From Porphyromonadaceae bacterium (GTDB lineage Bacteria > Bacteroidota > Bacteroidia > Bacteroidales > Paludibacteraceae): a stretch of 6,007 bases of DNA. The DNA lies in contig CAJPNS010000103.1 of assembly GCA_905372135.1 (NCBI GenBank), positions 1 through 6,007 of the forward strand, read 5' to 3'. Under the pieces are notes generated by a model. It had not been told where the DNA came from. It searched no databases and was given only the letters and a program-made list of their open reading frames with translations. The translations under genes and the position numbers were made by a program. Below, in pieces: positions 1 through 5,841 of the stretch; the stretch's first letter is position 1; each line of letters starts with the position of its first letter.

Positions 1-16
1 TCTTGACGTCGCCCCG

Positions 17-42
17 TTTCGGCGGTGACGTCGCCTCTGAAA
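17..42. repeat. Imperfect palindrome around GACGTC box 2
   Basis: The arms pair outward from the GACGTC at 27-32. T26 faces G33 (wobble), then G25-C34 and G24-C35 pair. C23/T36 is a mismatch. G22-C37, G21-T38 (wobble) and C20-G39 follow, then three T-A pairs at the ends. As an alternative, boxes 1 and 2 could pair with each other as a hairpin from 5 to 32, with a loop around 16-20 and C23 bulged. Confidence 0.65.
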
Positions 43-64
43 TTTCTCGACGTCGGGAAATTTT
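39..64. repeat. Near-perfect palindrome around GACGTC box 3
   Basis: It is centred between 51 and 52. Pairing is complete from 40 to 63 except for T47 against G56, which would be a wobble in RNA; the outermost G39 and T64 would also wobble. The arms carry AAATTT-type ends, unlike the C/G-rich arms of the next palindrome, so self-complementarity is kept while the sequence differs. Confidence 0.85.
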
Positions 65-86
65 ACGCTCGACGTCGAGCGTAAAA
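61..86. repeat. Perfect 26-bp palindrome around GACGTC box 4
   Basis: Every base from 61 to 73 is complementary to its partner in 74 to 86, with the centre inside the GACGTC at 71-76. The arms read TTTTACGCTC and GAGCGTAAAA. In RNA it could form a hairpin with a short loop. It lies roughly 90 bp upstream of the -7 box of the TPR gene. It could be a protein-binding site or a terminator for an unseen upstream gene, but there is no clear downstream T-run on the plus strand. Confidence 0.92.
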
Positions 87-104
87 ACAGGATAATAATC
101 TCCT

Positions 105-128
105 AAATTTCTTCCCCGAAAGAAATTT
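105..128. repeat. Hairpin with 9-bp stem between the palindrome array and the TPR promoter
   Basis: AAATTTCTT at 105-113 pairs perfectly with its complement at 120-128, leaving a 6-nt loop CCCCGA. It has no GACGTC core and is not in step with the 22-bp array. Its right arm, extended to 121-130 (AGAAATTTCA), is the exact reverse complement of TGAAATTTCT at 38-47. The region 38-130 is therefore also bounded by 10-bp inverted repeats. Confidence 0.75.
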
Positions 129-178
129 CACGGTAGCCGTACGAATATTTTAGGCACTCTTACAAGCGTAATATTTGC

Positions 179-186
179 TACCTTTG
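179..186 (+). promoter_or_regulatory. Bacteroidetes -7 box (TACCTTTG) of the TPR gene
   Basis: TACCTTTG matches the Bacteroidetes primary-sigma -7 consensus TAnnTTTG. It would give an untranslated leader of about 30 nt before the ATG at 223. No good TTTG -33 element is visible at the usual distance, so the call rests on the -7 box and its position. Confidence 0.6.
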
Positions 187-222
187 TAACGTATTTTCTA
201 ACTCAATAGTAGTTTTACAAAA

Positions 223-1974
223 ATGAGACATATATATATATTATGTGCGTTAGCGATGTTCGTCGTCGAGCTCGCCGCCCAGAACTCCCGCGATAGCCTC
301 TTTATGCAGCAAATAGCCGACGAACGTCTCGTCGACAGCACCGCCGAGCAGCGTTTCGACAACGCTTTCTACGCCGCCGAGGCATTGAAGAATAGGAGCG
401 ATTTTACAGCCGCTATCGAAGGCTATCGACGTTGCCTCGCGATAGATAGTACTAACGCTGCGGCGTGGTTTGAGCTGTCGAAGATGTACAGTTTCGTCGG
501 TAATACAGATATGTCGTATCGTATCTTGCTCAAGGCAGTGAAATACGCCCCCCGAAACGACTATTACAAAGAGATACAAGCAGCATACTGCGTATCAAAC
601 AAAGAGTACGGCAAGGCTATCCGTATTTTCGAGAGACTATCGAAGGCAAACAAAAGTAAGACCTCGTATCTGTACAGCCTCCTGAAGCTATACGAGGCAG
701 TAGGTAACGATAAGAAATATATTGCTACAATACGAAAAATCGAAACTCTCAACGGTATCTCCGAAGAGACTACCATAGCTAAGGTAAACTATTTCAACAA
801 GAAAAATCAACCTAAAAAAGCAATAGCCGAAATCGATGCTCTCATAGATAAATATCCCTACAATATCGACTACAAGACCTTTATCGCACAGTATTACCTC
901 ACTATCGGCGATACGGCGGCGGCTCTCGTACAGCTCGACCGTCTGATGAACAAGTATCCCAACAGCGGATACGTCTATATGACTTTTTTGCAGTATTATA
1001 ATGCTAAAAACGACCAAGAGCAAGCCAAACGGTGTCTGGCGAAAATAATCGACGATACCAATATCGATATTTCCGAGAAACTGGATATATTCATCACTCA
1101 TATCGACCTCCTCGAGAAGAACGAGCAACACGACAAAGCCAAACGTTTCTTCCATACTCTCATCGATGTATATCCCAAAGAAAGCTCCATATACACGCTA
1201 TACGGTGCGTACCTTATCGACCTCAAAGACACCGTCCACGCCGAAGATGTGCTCAATACCGCCGTATCGCTCAACCCCGACGACGAGAGCAGTTGGTCGC
1301 TACTTGCTCAGATATATATTGCCAACGATAGTATCGATAAACTGATGAAAATTGCCGACGAAGCCGAGAGTCTTTTCCCCGACAACTCTACGTGGGCTTA
1401 CTACAAGGTGATGGGGCTCATACAGCAAGGCAAGCAGGCTGAGGCTATAGCTCTAATAGATTTTTATGTCGATAATCTCGATAGCAAACAAAATGGGTTC
1501 AAATCGCTTATCATTGCTATCAAGGGCGATTTTATGCTTCAAGACAGCCTCTACACCGAGGCTTTCGCCTGCTACGAACGAGCTATCGAGTACAACCCCA
1601 ATAACGTCATCGCTCTCAACAACTATGCTTACTACCTTGCCGTGTGCAATACAGACCTTGCGAAAGCCGAGAAGATGAGCAGTAAGACTATCATTGCCGA
1701 GCCGAAAAACGGTACTTATATCGATACTTACGCTTGGATACTCTTCCGCCAAGGCGACCTGAACGGAGCGAAACTCCATATCGAACGTGCATTGCTATAC
1801 GGCGACGACCCCGACGTACTGGAACACTACGGCGATATCCTCTTCAAACTTGGCGACGAGCAGAAAGCCCTCGAGCAGTGGAAGAAGTCGAAAGATAAAG
1901 GCAACGCCTCGCCTACGCTGCAGAAAAAGTTAGACCATCGGCGATACATTGAGAGTCCCGTAAAATGCAAGTAA
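223..1974 (+). CDS. Exported tetratricopeptide-repeat protein, function unknown
   Basis: This 583-residue protein is made almost entirely of TPR-type helical pairs. Clear units lie near residues 47-76, 79-112, 219-246, 325-352, 432-460, 464-494, 498-528 and 532-562; those between about 120 and 310 are more divergent. The N-terminus MRHIYILCALAMFVVELAAQ looks like a Sec signal peptide with likely cleavage near residue 20. Cys8 is not in a proper lipobox, so a lipoprotein is unlikely. It probably works in the periplasm or at the inner face of the outer membrane as a protein-binding scaffold. The final repeat with its basic tail (LGDEQKALEQWKKSKDKG) resembles the C-terminus of TPR proteins common in Bacteroidetes. 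The first ATG is chosen because it keeps the signal peptide and lies about 36 nt after a -7 box; the leader is A-rich without Shine-Dalgarno. No partner gene adjoins it on the right, so no pathway can be assigned. Confidence 0.9.
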   Translation: MRHIYILCALAMFVVELAAQNSRDSLFMQQIADERLVDSTAEQRFDNAFYAAEALKNRSDFTAAIEGYRRCLAIDSTNAAAWFELSKMYSFVGNTDMSYRILLKAVKYAPRNDYYKEIQAAYCVSNKEYGKAIRIFERLSKANKSKTSYLYSLLKLYEAVGNDKKYIATIRKIETLNGISEETTIAKVNYFNKKNQPKKAIAEIDALIDKYPYNIDYKTFIAQYYLTIGDTAAALVQLDRLMNKYPNSGYVYMTFLQYYNAKNDQEQAKRCLAKIIDDTNIDISEKLDIFITHIDLLEKNEQHDKAKRFFHTLIDVYPKESSIYTLYGAYLIDLKDTVHAEDVLNTAVSLNPDDESSWSLLAQIYIANDSIDKLMKIADEAESLFPDNSTWAYYKVMGLIQQGKQAEAIALIDFYVDNLDSKQNGFKSLIIAIKGDFMLQDSLYTEAFACYERAIEYNPNNVIALNNYAYYLAVCNTDLAKAEKMSSKTIIAEPKNGTYIDTYAWILFRQGDLNGAKLHIERALLYGDDPDVLEHYGDILFKLGDEQKALEQWKKSKDKGNASPTLQKKLDHRRYIESPVKCK

Positions 1975-2055
1975 AGTATAGCTAAAAGTCTCTCTCTGTG
2001 GAATTATAGCCTTCGATACGGCTTGTGCTTTTATAAGTATATGTTTGCAATAAAT

Positions 2056-2092
2056 AAAAATAGGCTACCTATAAACGGAGTAGCCTATTTTT
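2056..2092. terminator. Bidirectional intrinsic terminator between the TPR gene and ssrA
   Basis: A perfect 13-bp stem pairs 2056-2068 with 2080-2092 around an 11-nt loop. The core is AGGCTAC/GTAGCCT, flanked by A5T on the left and ATTTTT on the right. An RNA from either strand therefore ends in a U-rich tract, continued on the minus strand by further A/T bases. The hairpin lies 81 nt past the TPR stop codon and about 43 nt past the 3' end of the converging tmRNA, so it can serve both. Confidence 0.88.
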
Positions 2093-2134
2093 GTGTACTT
2101 TGTCTGCGATATTGCAGATACACTGTGTTTGTTG

Positions 2135-2531
2135 TGGAGCTGACGGGATTCGAACCCGTGTCCAAACAAGGAAGCAATATGCTTTCTACATGCTTATCTT
2201 CGCCTTTGGTTTTCGTCTATCGGCAAGACCGAAGCCACCAACCGATAGCTTATCTGCTAAAAACTTCGAAGTCGCCTCGCAGCCCGACGCCATCTATCTC
2301 CGATATTCCCTACACCTCTTTGCCAAACCGCCTCGGAGAGCGGCATTTGAGAGATGTCTCGTTGCAGCACCTGTGCCACAATTAAGCTTAAAGTACTATA
2401 CTTCCGTTTAAGCAGCGAGAGCGTAATTATTTTCGCCAGTTATGGTTTGTCGTGTGTGTTTATAGTGCTACCCAACAACGCACTGCATGCTTACATACCT
2501 CTTCTGCTTGCTGTCAAAACCAAACAGCCCC
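2135..2531 (-). ncRNA. ssrA: Transfer-messenger RNA (tmRNA)
   Basis: tmRNA acts with SmpB to free ribosomes stalled on broken mRNAs and to tag the unfinished protein for degradation. Read on the minus strand, the 5' end GGGGCTG (2531-2525) pairs over 7 bp with CAGCTCC (2142-2136) as the acceptor stem. The third pair is G-U (2529/2138), the alanyl-tRNA synthetase identity signal, followed by discriminator A at 2135. The T-arm has a 5-bp stem (2143-2147 with 2155-2159) around TTCGAAT. The tag reading frame is at 2437-2408 and encodes GENNYALAA. The mature RNA is 397 nt plus CCA, a normal one-piece tmRNA length. The CCA is not encoded: the genome reads CAA after the discriminator, so the tail must be added enzymatically. 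Small apparent reading frames crossing this region are not genes. Confidence 0.97.
2408..2437 (-). other. tmRNA proteolysis-tag reading frame, GENNYALAA plus stop
   Basis: On the minus strand the codons GGC GAA AAT AAT TAC GCT CTC GCT GCT TAA follow an ACT triplet and give G-E-N-N-Y-A-L-A-A-stop. The YALAA end is the classic degradation signal recognised by ClpXP-type proteases. GGC at 2437-2435 is the resume codon. From memory, GENNYALAA is the Porphyromonas-type tag, while Bacteroides species use a variant with T in place of the first N. Confidence 0.95.
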
Positions 2532-2559
2532 CAGTAGCTTTTTGTAATCAATTAGAGTG

Positions 2560-2567
2560 CAAAGATA
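2560..2567 (-). promoter_or_regulatory. -7 box (TATCTTTG) of ssrA
   Basis: On the minus strand TATCTTTG matches TAnnTTTG and lies about 28 nt upstream of the mature tmRNA 5' end at 2531. This predicts a short 5' leader removed by RNase P. A TTTG occurs upstream, but only 11 nt away, too close for a usual -33 element, so the -33 contact is weak or absent. Confidence 0.6.
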
Positions 2568-2620
2568 ATAAAAAGTTACAAAACCGAAGCATTGCAATAC
2601 TCGGAATATCGGAAATTTAC

Positions 2621-2628
2621 TACCTTTG
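2621..2628 (+). promoter_or_regulatory. -7 box (TACCTTTG) of the ricT-like gene, inside a small inverted repeat
   Basis: TACCTTTG fits the Bacteroidetes -7 consensus and lies 37 nt before the ATG at 2666. It is embedded in ACTACC (2619-2624) and GGTAGT (2631-2636), a perfect 6-bp inverted repeat with a 6-nt loop. A TTG at 2592-2594 is farther away than the usual -33 spacing. The ssrA -7 box on the other strand is 53 bp away, making this a divergent promoter region. Confidence 0.55.
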
Positions 2629-2665
2629 CAGGTAGTTCAATTTTTATGTTTTATAGAAAAAAGTA

Positions 2666-3883
2666 ATGCAACAATATATATTAAATCAAGGCACGAGCAA
2701 TCCTGGTGTTGCGGGTTTCAGAGGTAATACGCACCAAAAACTACCCGTCGTCAATTGGCTTGCCGACCTGCCCGAGACACAGCAAGAGAGCAATCTTGTG
2801 GAGGTTCAGTTTAAAAACACACGTAAGTGCTATTACCTAAATAGCAACAGTTTATTACTCGAAAAAGGTGATTGGGTGGCGGTAGAAGCCTCGCCCGGAC
2901 ACGACGTAGGAGTAGTTACTCTTACAGGACGTTTGGTACTTTTGCAGATAAAGAAAAATCGCATCAATATGGATCGTTACGAAGTAAAACGTCTGTATCG
3001 CAAAGTCCGTCAGTCCGATATGGATAGGTATCATGAGTTTAAGGCAAAAGAGTACGATACTATGATTCGAGCCCGACAGATCACTCAAGACCTAAGGCTC
3101 GATATGAAGATAGGCGACGTAGAGTACCAAGCAGATGGCAATAAGGCTATATTTTATTATATAGCCGACGGACGTGTCGATTTCCGCCATCTTATAAAAG
3201 TCTTGGCAGACGCATTCAAGACTCGTATCGAAATGAAGCAGATAGGAGCCCGTCAGGAGGCAGGGCGAATAGGTGGTATCGGTCCTTGTGGCAGAGAACT
3301 ATGCTGTGCTACTTGGCATACCAATTTTGTTACCGTCTCCACAGGTGCGGCACGTATACAGGATATATCTACCAATCCGCTTAAACTCGCCGGACAGTGT
3401 GCCAAAATTAAATGTTGTATCAATTACGAAGTGCCTGTTTATAAAGATGCTTTGAGACAATTGCCGCCAAGTAACAAGGTATTGAATACTACCGAAGGCG
3501 ATTTCTATCATATCAAGACCGATGTTTTCAAGGGTATTATGACCTATGCCTCATCGCCAAATTCGAATGCCAATATCACTTCTGTGCCCGTTGAGCGTGT
3601 TCGTGAGATAATAGCTATAAATAATCAAGGGCAAAAAGTAGCGTCGTTGCTTTCGAAAGACGATAATGTAAACGGAGGTAGAGTGCAGGAGATGGATTAT
3701 CAGAATGTTATAGGGCAAGATAGCCTTACTCGCTTCGATAAAGACAATAGCAAACGTAAGTCTTCGTCGAGCAAAAGACGAAGTAAACCGTCGCGCGATA
3801 GGTCTAACAACAGGCAAAAAGAGAAATCACAAAACGAAAATCAGCGTAAAACAGATACCAATAAGCAGAGCGGTCAGCAGTAG
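2666..3883 (+). CDS. ricT: PSP1-domain protein, RicT (YaaT)-like
   Basis: The 405-residue product has a PSP1-type core from about residue 40 to 265. The diagnostic stretch is GGIGPCGRELCC (203-214) followed by QCAKIKCC (244-251), giving six cysteines at 208, 213, 214, 245, 250 and 251. In Bacillus subtilis, RicT with RicA and RicF forms an iron-sulfur complex that affects RNA maturation by RNase Y and developmental decisions. Whether Bacteroidetes homologues do the same is not established by this sequence, and no RicA or RicF gene is nearby. Residues from about 358 on are a low-complexity tail rich in Lys, Arg, Ser, Asn and Gln (KRKSSSSKRRSKPSRDRS), probably disordered and possibly nucleic-acid binding. 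No signal peptide is seen, so it is cytoplasmic. The start is the first ATG after the -7 box, with an A-rich leader. Its last 10 bases overlap the converging DUF2461 gene. Confidence 0.92.
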   Translation: MQQYILNQGTSNPGVAGFRGNTHQKLPVVNWLADLPETQQESNLVEVQFKNTRKCYYLNSNSLLLEKGDWVAVEASPGHDVGVVTLTGRLVLLQIKKNRINMDRYEVKRLYRKVRQSDMDRYHEFKAKEYDTMIRARQITQDLRLDMKIGDVEYQADGNKAIFYYIADGRVDFRHLIKVLADAFKTRIEMKQIGARQEAGRIGGIGPCGRELCCATWHTNFVTVSTGAARIQDISTNPLKLAGQCAKIKCCINYEVPVYKDALRQLPPSNKVLNTTEGDFYHIKTDVFKGIMTYASSPNSNANITSVPVERVREIIAINNQGQKVASLLSKDDNVNGGRVQEMDYQNVIGQDSLTRFDKDNSKRKSSSSKRRSKPSRDRSNNRQKEKSQNENQRKTDTNKQSGQQ

Positions 3884-4548
3884 TCTGCTATTATATTGTT
3901 GAAGAAATCGTTACATGGTTTCATAGCGTGGAATATGCGGGCGGCATAATCCGTAAAATCGGCTGCACAGATGGTCTTGGCCTCGAGCGGATGCTCGATG
4001 ATAAAGTCTTTGTACTTGAGCAATTCGCCTGCGGGCGAAGTCGCCGAGAATCCTGCGGGGAATTTTTTGAGCGGCGGCATAAACGGCTCTATTTTACCGA
4101 AATATTTACGGAAGTCGCTGTTGGAGACAATATCTGAGAGTTCGTCGTAATTGACATCGATTTCGTGTCGTATGGCTGAAAGCACCTCTTTCGACGGATT
4201 GTAAGCCCCGCCCGACAAGAACGACTGTTCGGCATCGATATGCAGATAATAGCCCGCATACGGACTCTTACGTCCGCCGTTGCGGGCAATATAAGCGCCA
4301 AAATGTGTCTTGTACGGTATTTTATTGGGCGAGAAGCGAATGTCGCGATAGATACGGAAGATACAGTTTTCGGGTTTCAGATAAGCAATGTCGCTATCGA
4401 ACTCGGCGATTTTGTCTATCAGACGTTTTACTTCTTGTTTATAGAATTCGAGTGAAAGGTTGTATCGCTCTTTGTTCGCTCCGAACCACTCTCTATTGTT
4501 GTTTCGGCTGAGGTCGCCGAGGAAGTCGATGAGATATGCGTAATTCAT
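3874..4548 (-). CDS. DUF2461 family protein (TIGR02453-like)
   Basis: This 224-residue protein has the hallmarks I associate with the DUF2461 family: NNNREWF near residues 17-22, the basic stretch RIYRDIRFSPNKIPYKTHF (65-83), GYYLHID (99-105), GGAYNP (113-118) and PAGFSATSPAGELLKYKDF near 164-182. Its length is typical and it looks intact. The biochemical role of the family is not known to me; the conserved Arg, Lys and Tyr residues suggest a binding or catalytic pocket, but that is inference. There is no signal peptide or membrane segment, so it is likely cytoplasmic. It starts 27 nt after the aspartate kinase stop on the same strand and is probably co-transcribed with it. Its end runs 10 bp into the 3' end of the convergent ricT-like gene. 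Confidence 0.9.
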   Translation of the reverse strand: MNYAYLIDFLGDLSRNNNREWFGANKERYNLSLEFYKQEVKRLIDKIAEFDSDIAYLKPENCIFRIYRDIRFSPNKIPYKTHFGAYIARNGGRKSPYAGYYLHIDAEQSFLSGGAYNPSKEVLSAIRHEIDVNYDELSDIVSNSDFRKYFGKIEPFMPPLKKFPAGFSATSPAGELLKYKDFIIEHPLEAKTICAADFTDYAARIFHAMKPCNDFFNNIIADYC

Positions 4549-4575
4549 TGTGTTTCACCCAACATTAACAGAAAA

Positions 4576-5832
4576 TCAATTTGTCGGCACTACAAACCTT
4601 ACGGTCAGTCGGCTGCGTTGTTCGACGAATACTATCTTTTCGGCAAAGACACAGTCTAAAATCTCTTTCGTGTAATGGCGTATAGTGATAAGTTCCACAT
4701 CGGTATTGTAAAGCACTTCGTAGCTGAGCTGCAACTCTTTTACCATAGCATTGAACGTAGCCTGATTGTAATCGATACAGAGCGAAAAACTGATAGCCGA
4801 GGTCTGTATGAGGCTTGCTTTTACCTTATAAGCTGCCAAGATAAGAAATATAGAGCTGAGACGCTCCTCGGCGACGAACGAGAAATCGCGGGGAGTGAGC
4901 GTGAGCAGTACCTGATTTTTCTTGTGAATGTATATAGGCGGCATCTTTACACGCTCGGTATAATCGTTGATGACCGACCCATCTTCGTCGGGGTTGATGA
5001 ACGATTTCACGTACAATGGTATCTTCTTTATCTTTAACGGCTTAATGGTTTTGGGGTGTATTATCGTTGCTCCGCAATACGAAAGTTCTATTGCCTCTTT
5101 GTACGACAGACGGCTGATTATCTGCACATCATCGTACAACTTCGGGTCGGCATTCATCACACCTGGTACGTCTTTCCATATCGTTACGCTCTCGGCATTG
5201 AGCATCGAGGCGAGCAGTGCTGCCGAATAGTCTGAGCCCTCGCGTCCGAGTGTAGTAGTCTGGTTGGTGATGGTGCCGGCGATGAACCCTTGTGTAATAT
5301 ACATCTTGGTGTCGGCGAAAGTCATAGCCGATTTTACAAGCTCTTTCGACAAATCGTATTCTACGATGCCCTCGCGGTAGTTGTCGTCGGACTTTATATA
5401 GTTGCGTATATCGACGAATGTATTCTTTATTCCGCTACTATTCAAATAATCGGATACGATAGAGGTCGATAATATTTCGCCGAAACACACGATACGGTCG
5501 TACTCGAAGTCGTAACTAAGCGATGGCTTCTGCGACACCGTTTTGTCCAACTGGCCAAAGATATTTTCCAGCAATCCCGATATATTACCCTTATCTTTGT
5601 AGAGGTTTTTCACTATGTCGAGGTGGAAGTCTTTTACCTTGCGTATATTGTCCGTCAAGTCGGGTTTTCGGTTGAAATAGCTATCTACGACGGCTTCGAG
5701 CATATTGGTAGTTTTACCCATTGCCGATATTACCACCACGAGATTGTCGGTATTGTTGCCCACGATACGGGCGAGGCGGTTTACTCCTTCGGCACTATTG
5801 ACCGATGCTCCTCCAAATTTATATATTTTCAT
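4576..5832 (-). CDS. lysC: Aspartate kinase (monofunctional)
   Basis: The enzyme phosphorylates L-aspartate with ATP to 4-phosphoaspartate, the first step to lysine/diaminopimelate, threonine and methionine. The 418-residue product shows the amino-acid-kinase fold from 1 to about 285: KFGG (5-8), FGEILS around Glu119, TTLGREGSDYSAA (193-205), PGVMNADPK (223-231) and YCGATIIHPKTIKPL (252-266). A regulatory ACT region follows from about 300, beginning NQVLLTLTPRDFSF and ending with a compact second ACT unit around VELITIRHYT (379-388). There is no homoserine dehydrogenase domain, so this is not ThrA. The compact C-terminus seems usual for Bacteroidetes enzymes, from memory. The effector that inhibits it cannot be read from the sequence. 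The ATG lies 9 nt after the asparaginase stop, and I see no promoter of its own in that gap, so co-transcription is likely. The symbol follows the common name for monofunctional aspartate kinases. Confidence 0.95.
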   Translation of the reverse strand: MKIYKFGGASVNSAEGVNRLARIVGNNTDNLVVVISAMGKTTNMLEAVVDSYFNRKPDLTDNIRKVKDFHLDIVKNLYKDKGNISGLLENIFGQLDKTVSQKPSLSYDFEYDRIVCFGEILSTSIVSDYLNSSGIKNTFVDIRNYIKSDDNYREGIVEYDLSKELVKSAMTFADTKMYITQGFIAGTITNQTTTLGREGSDYSAALLASMLNAESVTIWKDVPGVMNADPKLYDDVQIISRLSYKEAIELSYCGATIIHPKTIKPLKIKKIPLYVKSFINPDEDGSVINDYTERVKMPPIYIHKKNQVLLTLTPRDFSFVAEERLSSIFLILAAYKVKASLIQTSAISFSLCIDYNQATFNAMVKELQLSYEVLYNTDVELITIRHYTKEILDCVFAEKIVFVEQRSRLTVRFVVPTN

Positions 5833-5841
5833 CGTGTTTTT

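Larger units (their letters stand above)
5..86. repeat. Array of four GACGTCG boxes with exact 22-bp period, forming overlapping palindromes
   Basis: The heptamer GACGTCG occurs at 5-11, 27-33, 49-55 and 71-77, so each start is exactly 22 bp from the last. The 15-nt stretches between boxes differ from one another. The last three boxes each sit at the centre of a palindrome of about 26 bp (17-42, 39-64, 61-86), and neighbouring palindromes share four bases. I found no other GACGTC in the window. The array may continue to the left, outside the window. Its function is unknown; a protein-binding array, folded RNA or DNA structures, or a repetitive intergenic element are all possible. Confidence 0.9.

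Noticed and set aside
5..86. Periodic repeats with differing spacers, suggestive of a CRISPR array
   Set aside because: The conserved part is only 7 nt, the period is 22 bp and the spacers are part of palindromes; CRISPR repeats and spacers are both much longer, and no cas gene is present.
223..282. Lipoprotein signal ending at Cys8 of the TPR protein
   Set aside because: The residues before Cys8 (Y-I-L) do not fit a lipobox, and the cysteine is too close to the N-terminus with hydrophobic sequence continuing after it.
688..1155. A 155-codon minus-strand open frame inside the TPR gene
   Set aside because: It is antisense to clear TPR coding sequence, and its hydrophobic appearance comes from complementing charged codons; no promoter or family match is seen.
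2023..2635. Three plus-strand open frames (2023-2385, 2091-2411, 2354-2635) that could be read as small proteins
   Set aside because: They lie on or beside the antisense of the tmRNA gene; the peptides reflect translated tmRNA structure, low-complexity intergenic DNA and the terminator.
3864..3889. Possible terminator hairpin at the ricT-like/DUF2461 junction
   Set aside because: Only 5-6 bp stems (AGCAG/CTGCT, or AGCAGA/TCTGCT with a 14-nt loop) within coding sequence, with no run of T after them.
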